Assembly (NCBI GenBank): GCA_002049455.2
Contig: KV918761.1
Location: 620,001-684,000, forward strand
Direction of reading: 5' to 3'
Source of the DNA: Porphyra umbilicalis
Lineage: Eukaryota; Rhodophyta; Bangiophyceae; Bangiales; Bangiaceae
DNA: 64,000 nucleotides
Shown one piece after another: positions 44,134-55,080 of this stretch. The translations under genes and the position numbers were made by a program. Numbering within the stretch: the stretch's first letter is position 1; the number at the start of each line of letters is the position of its first letter. Below the pieces are notes generated by a model, which was not told where the DNA came from, searched no databases, and saw nothing but the letters and a program-made list of their open reading frames with translations.

Positions 44134-45609
44134 ATGTCATACCCGCCATCTCCGCGGTTGCCCCAAATCCCTTTCGTCCTACTGTCGTCCTTGATTGAAG
44201 GGAGGGGTGCCGCACCACCCCGTCGACACGCCCTTCCCCCCCTCCTTTTTCCCCTTTCGCGACTACCCACCTTTCTTGCTTCACGGACACCGCATCGTTC
44301 GTGGGGTGCAAGCCCCTCCCATGATCCACCGTCGTCCAGTCGATCAGCTGCGGCCAATGCTGGCGCCTTCACTAACCCGTTGGGGTTTACGCAGCAGTCG
44401 TTCAATAGTTCCGAGGAGGGTGAGTCGTCAACATTGGGTGACCACTTCTCGTTTTCGGGCGTACCCTCTGAAGGTGCGACGGTCTATCGGGACTCCTCTT
44501 CCCCCCACCCTTGTGGTTTACCATTTGAGATCGAGGAAGACACCCCAGCCGACGCGATTGCAGGGGGTACTACACTCCCATCTTCTGTTATTCAACTCGA
44601 CGCTTCCGCCTTGGCGAAGAGGGCTACCGCGCTTCCCAGTCAACGCCTCAATGCCGATATTCCCCAGCCGAGCTCCCGCTATTCCGAGTCGTTGTCGGAT
44701 TGAGACGGGGCTGGCGCGCGGGGTAACAGCCCGCGCGGGGCACGCAGGCAAGACCGTCGGCGGAGCGTTGGCGGCGTATCGCGCATGCGCGGGCGACGGT
44801 CGGGCAGCAGGGAGACAACCAATCTTCTTGCCGGTAATGAGGAAGCGGATGAGGACAGCGTGGGCAGCGAATCAAGTACGTCTGTGCGTTCAAGTAGCCC
44901 CCATTAAGAGACATTCGACTAGGACAGTGGCGACATTGAAGACGGATAGCTTCCTGCTCGTCTTGACCCTCGCCCGTTGGTCGCGTCTCGGCGGACCTCC
45001 CAAGCCACTGCCACTCCCTCTGCCGCGGCAAACCGGCCATCGACCGCGGCAAACCGGCAACCCCAGGCAGCGGAGCGGACTTTGCCTCTTCCTAGCTCCC
45101 GGGGTGGGTCAAGCGGGCAGTCGCGTCGCATGTCTGCCGCGGAGCAGGAGGGCCGTGCGGCGCTGGGGGCGGGTGATGCTCTGGCGATGGTGATGCCTGA
45201 GGCCTTTGCTGCGAGTGCGGCTGTCGCTGAGAAGAAAGCGGCGGTGGACGTGAAAGAATGAAAGGTCTACGAAGCTGCAGCGGAGAGGCGCGCCGCAGAC
45301 GAGGCCACCAAGGCTGCTCGCCAGATGGACGTGGACGAGAGGCGCCAGAGTGCCGATCTGGTCTTGGCTGAGCGGTCTGTTGCGGTGGAGGATAAGAACG
45401 CGTCCGTGGCGGATAAGCGAAGCAGCTTGGAGACGATGCTGGCGCGGGTGGAGGTGGACAAGAAGCAGCTCAACATCTTTGGCCAGATGCACTCGGCGAT
45501 TCCGATTGCAGAGCTCTTTTCCGCTGCCAAAGACGCGACCGAGGCCTGTAACCGTGCTGGTGGGGCGCCTGTGTCCACAAGGGAGATGGAGGGGGGACGG
45601 CAGGAGTAG
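44134..45609 (+). pseudogene. Decayed Ser/Pro-rich and coiled-coil protein, unknown family
   Basis: One phase stays protein-like from ATG 44,134 to TAG 45,607 despite stops at 44,701 (TGA), 44,905 (TAA), 44,920 and 44,947 (TAG) and 45,259 (TGA). The first third is Ser/Pro-rich with an acidic part (SSEEGESSTLGDHFSFSG). After the stop cluster it turns into an Ala/Glu/Lys/Arg-rich region likely to form a coiled coil (KVYEAAAERRAADEATKAAR, MDVDERRQSADLVLAERSVA, SLETMLARVEVDKKQLNIFG). The tail style (helical end after a low-complexity middle) resembles NAM-associated transposon proteins, but the diagnostic G(T)KAAK box is not seen, so the family stays open. Confidence 0.4.
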
Positions 45610-46388
45610 AGCGTTGGGACATACACGACGGGACTTTCTTTTAGCTTCGTGGCAACGATGGACGTTATCTGGGGGGAAGTGCGACGCGTGGTGAGGGCAG
45701 GCATTTTGGGCGGACAGGCGAGGCGGCGCCGGTGGATACCCCGTCAGGGCACCAGCAGCTGCATGCTGTAGCTATGGTGACGCGTGGGGGGAGGGCGTTG
45801 GCAGGGTTGCCGAAGGTCAAGGCCCAATGCTGTTCATAGAGCTGCTCGGCAACCCTCAGGCATCTCAGGCCGGGGGGGGGGGGGGGCAGGAAGTTTGGAG
45901 GGACTCTTTATTAGGCAGCGAAGAAGATACACTCAGGTTTACATTCTTGGACCGCCTGCTTTGATGGCAGCCGTTGCCTCTAGTCACGCCGACACAGCGA
46001 GGCCAGATTAAAATAAAGGGCACGCCAGGAGAGTCCTTGTGCGCTCGTTCAACACGGCTGGGCGATAGCTCTTAGCAAGGTTCCCGGAAGGGACCAATGT
46101 TGGATCTCTTGTCCATGGAATACTGTGGCAGTTGTAGGAGACAGGTGTGCGGTACAGACACGGTGGGCATGTGAGGGGGTCAATTGTGGGCAGGCGGCTG
46201 TCATGGCGCAGGGGAAAGGAGTGCGGATCAGAAGTAGGCGGCGGGAAATGCCTCGACAATGTGACGTCCGAGCTGTGGCCAGTCATTTTAAGATAGGGCG
46301 GGCCAGGCCCGAGAGCAGTGGTGAACCGAAGTGTGCAAATGGGCATTGAAAGAACCAAAAAAAAGAAAAAAAGGGACAAGAAAAACTT
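45610..46388. other. Intergenic
   Basis: Contains a 15-G run at 45,872-45,886. No gene recognised. Confidence 0.4.
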
Positions 46389-46688
46389 GCTCACGCCTTG
46401 TATTGCCCAGTCGCCCTCATAACAGCAAGCACATCCCTCCCCACTAGAGAGCGGCACTCCTCTGCCTGTCCGTCGGCTGAAAGCACGTCATTGGCTGCCT
46501 CAGCCGGCACGTTGGCCAGCATCTCTCTATCACCAACCGCGTTACACACATTGTGCAGCACACAACAAGAAAGAATTCACTCCATGTTCAACATACAAAT
46601 AATAAGCTCGGAAACGACCCTTGGGCGTGACAGCTGATAGTTGAAGTTCATGCTTGGTCGCTTTTTCCCAGTGGCCCCTGCGTAGGGG
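46389..46688 (-). pseudogene. Harbinger transposase no. 2, C-terminal part after the insertion
   Basis: Continues the transposase beyond the 594-bp insertion: PYAGATGKKRPSMNFNYQLS and RPRVVSE (the N(F)..LS..R..(S)E block with the probable third catalytic acid), then a short region where the family normally has an FG.LK.R segment, TGA at about 46,577, and ILSCCVLHNVCNAVGDREML (family CVLHN), with an acidic tail and a stop near 46,389. The residues missing between RVVSE and CVLHN indicate a small deletion. Confidence 0.75.
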
Positions 46689-47282
46689 CTGTAGCACCAC
46701 AAAATGTGGATCAAGTCACAGGGGGGAGAGAAGCATCCCGCATGTGCCCCCTCCGAACGTGCACTGCTATAGGGCCATCGGACGCGGGAAGTCAGGCCGC
46801 CAGAGGTGATCACACAAGGCACGGTTTACTTTCCGGTGACGACGGTGCCTCCCACCGTCGTCGCCCTTCGTCCTAAAAGGGCGGAAACCGTTGCGTAGGC
46901 CCAATTCCCCTACTGGGAATTGGCCTGCGCCGCCGACCAACCAATACAACTAACTATAATGCAAGACAAGTCCCCCAATGCGGTAAGTAGATACGAGCGG
47001 GAATCGGGACCGGGCGCCCCTACCTGACGTGGCGGCCGGTGGCGCGACCACGCCGGAGCGCTCGCCGCCAGACATAATCGCCACCCCGCGTGGGCCCGCC
47101 GGCCGCAGCTACGCGCCGCCAGGCCGGGTTGCACGCACCGCACGGCCCCCGCCCCAGTGTAGGCGCAATGCCCGTGCCCCGAGGGGACACCAGGCCCGTA
47201 TGTCGGTGGGGATCGTGTCCGCCCGACCCTGGCTCCCCCCGTGCGTTGCCCCGGCACCAACCTCGACCGGGTGGTGCTACAG
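46689..47282. mobile_element. 594-bp non-autonomous element with 3-bp target duplication, inside the Harbinger transposase
   Basis: Inverted ends CTGTAGCACCAC (46,689) and GTGGTGCTACAG (ending 47,282), flanked by GGG on both sides (in a short G run). Removing it with one GGG joins TAGVAG to PYAGATG in frame. The interior from about 46,770 to 46,985 matches 14,036-14,270 of the element in the Myb-like gene, including the GACGACGGTG/CCTCC/CACCGTCGTC hairpin (46,835-46,865). A second hairpin is CCAATTCCC/CTACT/GGGAATTGG at 46,901-46,923. Confidence 0.85.
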
Positions 47283-48455
47283 GGGCCAGCCACTCCAGCA
47301 GTGTATTGCATGCTCTTATGACCCAGAAGATACTGCAGTAGAGAAAAATGATGGCCGGGGTAGCGGCACCAGTACGCGTGCGGTTGCACGTAGGCGTCGC
47401 TGGCAGCGCCAATAAAACAGAAAAAGGCCCAGATGATGTTTCTCTCGTGGTCACAGGCAAGCAGGAGGTTGATGCTGTACCGATCATGCCTGTCCCAATA
47501 CGTCCAAGGCTGGATGCGGGGGGCGTATGCAAGAGGTATCGTAGAACCGTCGGTCGACCCGACACAACCACGAAACCCGAAGGTCTCCCAAGCGTACTCG
47601 GCCAGGTCCTCCCGCCTCTCTGCTGACGGCGACGTGACATACGTCTCGGTCAGCTTGTTCACGGCTCCAATGAACACCCTTGTGCAGTTGTGGACTGCTC
47701 CTGTGCTCATACCAAATTTGTTCGCCACCTCAAAAAGACCTAGAAACCAAAAACTAAGCATGCAGAAATGTAGAAAACTTCATTTAGATGAGGAACAATG
47801 GCCCAGAAGCCGGCGGAACATATCCGCACGACTGCGCCCCGCCCCATGGTACCTTACCAACGATACAAAAACACTGCACTATTAACGTACTGGCGCCATT
47901 CCCTCAGTGCCCTAGCCGGTACAGGCCCACCTTCATATTCGTGTTCTAGGAGATACTGCGACGCCCCCGCCGACAATGGCGAGGTAGGTGGGGCTTCAGA
48001 AGCTCCGCCAGCATGGCGTAGGAACCACGGTCGACTCGCGTGAGCCGGCGCCACTGGTCATCAGGTAGTGCATCAAGCCCCACCTCTGGCCATCGGCAGC
48101 TCTTAGGTAGCCGGCACCGGCCCCTGCGTATGTACCGACTGTGCAGGAGTGCGCGCAAGCGATCCTGCTCCACCAGTAGACAAAAAAAGTCCAGCGACAC
48201 GTCCTCCAGGCCGATACCGATGCTCTGGGGGCTAAGCAACCCGACCATCTCCAGGCAAATGACAAGCGCAAAGAAGCGCACACTCCGCGTCGGGCGCCTG
48301 ATGGCAGTCTTCCGGCTCGAGAAGCGCGCCGTAGTTGTTGCTGACCGCAGTCCGCGGCTCACCGTGAAGAGCGTGCACCCGCGCCCGTGACACCACATCG
48401 CCGTCGAGAATTCGCGTAATGATGTTGGACGTAAATATACAAGGTCCTTGACCAA
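47283..48455 (-). pseudogene. Harbinger transposase no. 2, N-terminal and core part, with intron 47,740-47,857
   Basis: DDE nuclease of a PIF/Harbinger element. The 5' exon (to 47,858) carries VGLDALPDDQWRRLTRVDRG and YAMLAELLKPHLPRH (typical D..(F/W)RRLTR(M/V)DR helix), a TAG, then GLYRLGH, TGA, GNGAS, matching the family LG..GNGAS block. The intron has GTAAGG at its 5' end and TTTCTAG at its 3' end, 118 bp, and joins codon GGT in frame. The 3' exon reads LFEVANKFGMSTGAVHNCT (F..S.G.V HTH), FRGCVGSTDGSTIPLAY (first Asp), YSINLLLACDHERNIIWAFF and GAASDAYVQPHAYW (second Asp), then LLGHKSMQ, where the family usually has LLGDxxY. It continues on the far side of the insertion at 46,688. Two nonsense codons in the 5' exon show decay. 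Confidence 0.85.
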
Positions 48456-51400
48456 AATGTAGTTCTATTCTTAGACAGTCGTAAAGCCTTCGGTCAGATT
48501 TCGACCAGGTGCCCTCGTGCCGGACAAATGCCCTCGTGCCGGACAAATGCGCATTCTACTCTGGAATACATCGACCACTTTAGCACCGCCCATAAGATGA
48601 ACAATAAATTTCGAGTTGATCATTACATTTGGAGAGCAAAGAAATGCGCAACGTGGCTGCGTTTTGGTATGGCCAGGTGCTTCTTTGGCGCGATCGTCTT
48701 ATCTTCCCAGTAGCTCCCGTTGGCGACTTCGTGGCAACACACGCTGTGTGGGTGTCGCCACGAAATCGCCAAGAAGTATCCAAAAAACGCTGGCGGGAGG
48801 AACCGCCGACGAGGACAAAAGAACCACTGCTGTGGTCGGGTAGGGGGGGGACCGCCGCGCAATAAAATGATCGCAACCAGGGTCTGTAGCGGAGGATTAT
48901 CCCGGTCATTGGAGAATCCTCCGCAATACAGAGGCCCCAGGAGATCGTTACAGGACGGCTGTGAGGGTGGCGACGCGGCCACCACCGGCACGGGCGCCAT
49001 AGGTGACGGCACCACCAGCGCAGCCACCAATCCTGCATGTAAATCGGCAGCTCTACGAATATCAGCAGCAGCGAGGATATTGGCCTCCCTTACCTCATCA
49101 CTGAGGCGCGGAGCGCGCTCACGTGATGACTGAGAGGCGGCACAGGCCCGCGGGGCCGGACTCGTCTCAAAAGGAGGGCTGCAAAGGCAGACCGAGCAGA
49201 CGATCTGCCGAAAAGGGAGTTTCGGTGTAGCTAGAGGCGCCCTCACGGGAACCATGTACCCAGGACCTGCCTCGCGACCCCCGGTCGGCGCGTTGGGTCG
49301 AGGGGCACTGAGCGCTGCCAGCAGACGACGCTGCAGCGAGAGAGGGTCGTTTTCAGATGTGAGGGCCTCAGTTCCACCCACCGAACCACGAGCTCATTTG
49401 GAGTTGCAGTGGCAGCCATCACATAGACCGCAGGGCACCCCTCGGTCTTCCTTGGCGACACCCGAAGACTTGCACCACACCTCGGTGAGGCTACAGACAC
49501 TGTCACACAAATCCGTGCCCAAGAGCGAAGCAGCGCTCTGCTACCACTCTCTGACCCCTGTTCAGGGCCCAAGGAATGTCGGAGCGCATTCAGGCCAGCA
49601 GTACGCCCAGATCGCTCCAGGAAAGGCCTTTCGGAGGTCTGAAGCCGAGACACTACATGGGAGAAATGCACAACAGAGGGTAGAGCGCGGGAATCAGGAG
49701 AAAAAGGGGAGCCCTGCGGTGAGTCTGGGAACGAACTGGCAGCAAAACATCTCGTACATGCTCTGACAAGCGCGCAGAGCTCAAAAAACGGGGTCTGGCC
49801 CCGCTGGCGCCCTATACATTCCGTGCAGCCGTACCTTTCGCGAGCTCGCTTCGTTCCCATCTGTGCTCGGGGAATAGCAGCCTATGGCGCGCCCGTCTCT
49901 TGTCGGACATCAGAGAGCGCCGCGGAGTGTGTGAAAGAGCTGCATGAGCAGCGGGTGTCAGTGTGTCAAAATATCCTGTGGGCATGCAAACACCTCATCT
50001 GACAGTGTTCTCCTGCTGCTGCTTCTGATGGCAACTCCATCTCGTCGGAGAGCTGCTCACCCACGCTACTTGACCGTGCCACCTATTTACTCAGCTGAAG
50101 ACCAGGGAGACACTTCGTGCGAGCAGGAGGATACGAAGACAAGAGGCACGAGCGGGCAGTGCGCTGCAGACGAATCAAGGAGTCGAAGTCGGAATCACGA
50201 CGCCGTCGACCGCTGCATCGGTTGTGTCAACCATTTGCTCTGGCTACCCCACTCCAGAGCGTCAGAAACGGTGGAGTCGTACCCCTCCTACAGTGACAAA
50301 AACTGCACGATTGTTGAGTCGCGGGCCGCGACTCCACGCTCCATACAGAACGCCCCACGTTTTTCATATATTTTCACAGATGAGTGAAATGCTGAAAGCC
50401 AGGAGAGATACCGTAACTGGGCGTGTGCAGAGAAGAGGTGCAGTAATTCGGACCAGAAGGCAACCCATCAACGCGTCGGTCGACCCGAACCAGTTGATCA
50501 CTCCATCGTCCCGATCAGACGCGATCGTTGAAGGTACGGTTACCGTCGCATACTGTAGTATTCCTGGAAAAAGCGCTCCTGAACGACTGAATCAATGGAT
50601 GTTGCACAGTGCGACTGATCTGGTGCCCCACCAAGAGAAGCTGGACGGACAGAGCGGGCAACCGGACGGGGAGATTCACCCCGGTCTGCGCATCACATGG
50701 CCTGAGAGCCGGGGATGAGACGGAATAATCAACATGTCTTGGTTTCGACGATAAATGTGGAAGAATCATCCTGATCATCCGGTCTGTGAGATGATCTCAT
50801 CACCACGTGGTTCTCTCACGCCCACGTGGTTGGCCGATCTACTACTGTAGGAGGTGGACTGATGCGCACCTCCCTGGCCCCCCGGGCCTCCTCTCCATCC
50901 GGCACGGTCGTGGTCACCCCGGTCAACTGTGGCGCGAGGATGACAGCGACAAGGGACAGCAGCTGCGGAGCACAGTGCATGATCAGTCTACGCGTGCGAC
51001 CAATCCGGCCGCCGTAGTCGGCCGCAAATGAACCGCCAGCAGGCAACATCGCACAGTCAGGCAGAGGGCATGAGGGCACACGTGGCACCGGATGGGTCCC
51101 TCGGTCCTGTCCCCGAGTGCACCTGGTAGAGGCACACATTGCTATCACCTCTGATGGGACGACAGCCTCGCCCTTGATGGTCTGTGTTGCACGGAGGGGT
51201 CGCCGTCGGGTGGGGTCAGCACGTCGGCAGTGCCTCAACGTCGCCTGACCTGCAGAGCGCATCAGCGGACCGCCACGTGGCGTACGATGGTTTTGATCAT
51301 TATCGAGGCGAATTATTGATAATATGCCGCATTCATGCTAATCATGATGGTTTCTCCGAAAACGCACATCCCAACTCAGAGCGCTTTCTTCCCGATGCGA

Positions 51401-51579
51401 TCATGCCCACTGGAAAGCGCCGCAACGTTGGATGCAGGTGTTCGGATACGTATTCGTACTTTCGCCGAGCTCGCTTCCATGGGTGGCCATGATGGCCGCA
51501 ACAGGACTGGGCTCGTAGCGGCGGCCGCCCCATCGGCATCCACGGTGGGGCGGGTCTGTGCGTTGGTGCGACGAGAGCC
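48456..51579. other. Intergenic, several unsupported ORFs
   Basis: A 19-bp-stem hairpin (17 of 19 paired) sits at 48,722-48,740 / 48,752-48,770 (GGCGACTTCGTGGCAACAC against GTGTCGCCACGAAATCGCC). Minus ORFs at 48,623-49,381 and 49,243-49,860 and plus ORFs at 49,944-50,718 have no recognised motif. I see no RNA gene. Confidence 0.4.
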
Positions 51580-51974
51580 GTGCGGCCGACGCCGCCGCCC
51601 GCTGTTGACATCCCGGCGCCCCAGCGGCGCCCTCGCGCCCGCGGCGTACCAGTTCCGAGGGAGTGTGCACACTCTGCGGCCAGTGAGTTCCACGCGGATG
51701 ACGGGCCCGCAGTGCTACAGTATCTGTGCCCCACCGCGCGGCGCCTCATCCGCGGTGCTGCCTGCCCGCACCCTACCCTGTACCGCCCCGCTCGGCCCCC
51801 ATCTCCGGTGCTGGCTGCACGCCGCACAGCGGCCAGCGTCAGCCGCTCTGCACGCGCCGTTAGCTGGTGCGCGACGGGCGGGACGGCGTCAGGCCTCGGT
51901 GGTGGCGGTACAAATGCGGCGCCTCAGCACCGGCACTTTGTCAGGCCCCCGCCGCTTATAGGCGTAGGGGGACC
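51580..51974. other. GC-rich flank of the CCG tract
   Basis: Open in several frames; no motif. Confidence 0.35.
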
Positions 51975-52640
51975 GTCTTCCCCGCCCCCGCCGCCGCCGC
52001 CGCCACCCCTGCCCCCGCCCCGGCCCTCGCCGCCCCGGCCGCCGCCCCCGCCGCCGCCGCCGCCACCGCCACCGCCGCCGCCCCCGCCCCCGCCCCGGCC
52101 CCCGCCACCTCCGCCGCCGCCGCCCCGCCGCCACCGCTCCCGCCTTCGCCCCGGCCCTCGCCGCCGCCGCCGCCGCCGCCCCCGCCGCCGCGGCCGCCGC
52201 CGCCCTCGCCCGAGCCCCGGCCCGCCGCCGCCGACCTCGCCCCCGCCCCGGCCCCCGCCACCCCCGCCGCCGCCGCCCCGCCGCCATCGCTCCCGCCTTC
52301 GCCCCGGCCCTCGCCGCCGTCCCCGCCGCCGCCCCGCCGCCGCCGCCGCCCCCGCCGCCGCCGCGACCCGGCCGCCGCCGCCTCCGCCGCCACCGCCGCC
52401 GCCGCCGCCGCCGCCTTCGCCCCTGGCCGCGGCCCCCACCGCTGCCTCCGCCTCTGCCCCTGGCCGTGGGCCCCGCTGCTGGCGCCGCCCCCGCCCCTGG
52501 CCGCCTCCCCCGGCTCTTGTCGCCACCCCTGCCGCTGTCGCCGCTCCCGGCGCTGGCCGCCACCACTCCTGCTGGCGCCGCCCCCGCCCCTGTCCACCTC
52601 TCCCGCCGCAGGCCGCCGCCCCCGCCCGCGGTCGGGGACG
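51975..52640. repeat. Low-complexity CCG/CCCCG tract
   Basis: About 660 bp composed almost wholly of CCGCCG and CCCCCG words. It gives poly-Pro, poly-Ala and poly-Gly ORFs of 290-430 codons in four or more frames on both strands; this is what the base composition predicts and is not evidence of a gene. Confidence 0.9.
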
Positions 52641-53640
52641 GCGACCCTCGGCGGGAGGGCGTGCTGCCGGTGGCGGGTGGCGTGTGGCGGTTGTTGGGGT
52701 GGGTGGTCCGTGGCCGTCGGGTGTGGGTGGGGCAGCTGGTGGTGATGATTGTGTGGGAGTAGCCGGCTGCGGTAGCGGCCAGCGTCGGTGTAGTGTGTTT
52801 GTGATACCTTCGTCCATAACTTGTCATGGGCCACGACTACGTGTGCGCGGGGAGCCTACGGGTCTTTCAGGGAGGGCCTAGAGTGTCGTGGCAGTGTACC
52901 GCCTCCGCAGGCGACTCATACGCACGATTTTGGGGTGGCTGGGCTGGCTGAAAGGACACAATGCGCCGTGGTTATCCTACGACCGTCCTGGTGTGGCTTT
53001 TCGGCCTCTATCGTGTGTATGAGATGTAACAAAGCCAACGCACACAGAAACTTGGCCAGCAGGCAGACAGGGCACCGTGGGGAGGTAGCGGCATATCTGG
53101 CCTCTGTGAACTTGGAGGGGCAAGAAAAGTAAGAAGGAGGCATTTGTACACCTAGCGACCTACGTTTCCGTTCCCAGGACCCTTCAAAGCACCAGAAACG
53201 ACTCTCTCTGAAAAAGTGGTATTTTGGTCGAGTTCGTCCCAGCTATGCCGTATGCTCTACCTTCATGGACCAGATGGCAGCGTGTAACCCGGCGGTGACC
53301 AGATCATGCCGTCTCCTACAAAAGTTGAACATAATGGGCAAAGGGTGCTTTAGGAGGTATACAGTGTTGTTTTGTTTGCAAGAAAAGAAGCAAAACTGTT
53401 GTAGGCAGCAAGTGAAGCGCAGGGTCCCAACCCACTGGATTGAACAGTGTCAAAGAAAATACATGATCCACTGGTTTGGACAGTGTCAGTCTCGATCTGC
53501 CGAGAACACTGGATTTGAAACACTGTCAGAGGGGGTCCATTCACACTGCTTGGTGGAGCCCCCTCGTTCCTGGGACGAATACGACTGCCGTCGTCAGTGC
53601 CTTTTCTGTCGTTTACACTATGTCTGAAGCGCTGTCAGAA
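52641..53640. other. Intergenic with three small palindromes
   Basis: CACTG...CAGTG palindromes of 17 bp occur at 53,433-53,449 and 53,469-53,485, and a related half (CACTGGATTTGAAACACTG) begins at 53,507, spaced 36-38 bp. No gene recognised. Confidence 0.4.
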
Positions 53641-54500
53641 GAGGCCATCTCCCCTCTACCCCCGTTCCCCGTCTCTTCCCCCACGACACCGACCCTTTTT
53701 CGCTCACGATCACGCTGACTCTCGAGTCCACCGCCGCCCCCCCCATAAATACTGCTTCCCCACACCACCTCTGCCTTCCCTCCCCGCTGCTGCCTCCCCC
53801 CCATCCCCCAAGCATTTCCGCCGCCCCACCCATATTCGACGGCCGCGGACCACCCGCCCCAACACCGACCGCCGCCACCACCCGCCAACCGCCACCGACG
53901 GCCCGCCCCCCTGCCGACGGCACACGCGCCGGGATCGCCGCCTCTGACCGCCGGCGAGGGCGGCGGTTAGCGACGGGGGCGGCGGCGACGGCTGGGGCGG
54001 CACCGGCAGGGGGGGTGGCGGCCAGCAGCGATGGCGGCGCCAGCGGCGGGAGCTGCAGCCAGATGCGGGAGCGGTGGCAGCAGCGGGGGTGACGGCCATC
54101 GGTGGGGACGGCGCCAGCGGCGGAAGCCGCGGCCAGGGGCGCCGGCGGGAGCGAAGCCGGCCAGGGGGTCGGCCGTCAGCGGCCAGGGTGGCGACAGCGG
54201 TAGGGGCGGCGGCGGCGGCTGGGACAACGGCTGGCGGCGGGGAAAGCGGCCAGCGGCGGGGGCGGGGCCCAGGGACGGGGGCGGCGGCCGGCGGCGGGGG
54301 CGGAGCCTGTAGGGGGAGGGGCGGCCAGCGGGGGGGGAGGCGGCCGGCGGAGGGGGCGCCGCAACGGCCAAGCCTGGCTTTTTCCCGGCTCAGACCTCTC
54401 TGACCAGCGACGCTGCCGTGTCGTCGCCGCCAGCCACGACAGCCCAAGGCACACCGGCAGGGCATGGCTGTCAGCACTGGCCATCCTATTCAATTTCCTA
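53641..54500. repeat. Low-complexity C-rich then GGC-rich DNA
   Basis: The left half is C-rich on the plus strand; 53,950-54,360 is GGCGGC/GGGGGCG-rich. Open frames on both strands are by-products of composition. Confidence 0.75.
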
Positions 54501-54559
54501 CACGTGTATGCGGTTGAGAATGAAGGCTGTTGCACCCTTCATTCCTAATGTCACTTGAG

Positions 54560-55080
54560 AATGAAGGCTGCCATTACCGGTGCTCGCAACACCCCGCCGG
54601 GACCATATTTCTTCGGGGCCATCGTTGTCCACGCCCCCCCCCCCCCCCCCCGCCTGTGTGCCGTCTCTTCGTGGCCCCCCCTGTGCGCTGTCCCGTTCCA
54701 GTTGCTTCGGCTCATCTGCGCTGCCCGCCTGTCGCTCGGCTGCGGCACCCCGGCACCTTTTTTTTTTTGTGCGGTATCGGTCGCGACGGCTGGTGCCTCC
54801 CCCCCCCCCACCCGCTTCTACAGACGCACACGGTGGCTCCATTGGCGCTTGTGCTGCCTGGTGCCACCCTTCCTCTCTTCCCGTTCTCCGGTTGCGCATG
54901 CTGGCGGTGGTTTTTTGGTCGGTGCTCGTGTCGGCTGGCAGCACCCCGCCCCCCCGCTTCCTCTCGACCGACGCGCGGCAAGGCAGCGGTTGTGTCGGGT
55001 GGCGGCACCCCACCGCCTCCGCCTCGTTTGTCTTCGCCTACGACGGTCCAGCACCGGTCGTCGGGCACTGCCTTCGCTCT
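54560..55080. repeat. Degenerate repeats with homopolymer runs
   Basis: Loosely similar segments of about 100-170 bp each contain a C run (18 C at 54,634-54,651; 10 C near 54,800; 8 C near 54,948) and, in two cases, a T run. The minus frame shows repeated Gly runs followed by TD/RD and Lys/Arg patches. Not called as a gene. Confidence 0.45.

Noticed and set aside
13962-47282. The two 3-bp-duplication elements as introner-type introns
   Set aside because: Element 1 has no AG at its 3' end in the gene's orientation, and splicing element 2 at its GT/AG positions would shift the frame.
2674-48455. Reassigned stop codon (UAG as sense), because many coherent frames contain an in-frame TAG
   Set aside because: TGA and TAA interrupt the same kinds of frames, the affected genes are transposon relics that also have frameshifts and lost catalytic residues, one apparent case (13,977) lies in an inserted element, and the intact recombinase gene ends with TAG. 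Mutational decay in GC-rich DNA explains it.
51580-52881. 433-codon Pro-rich ORF (extensin-like)
   Set aside because: Comparable ORFs exist in at least four frames over the same CCG tract; composition alone produces them.
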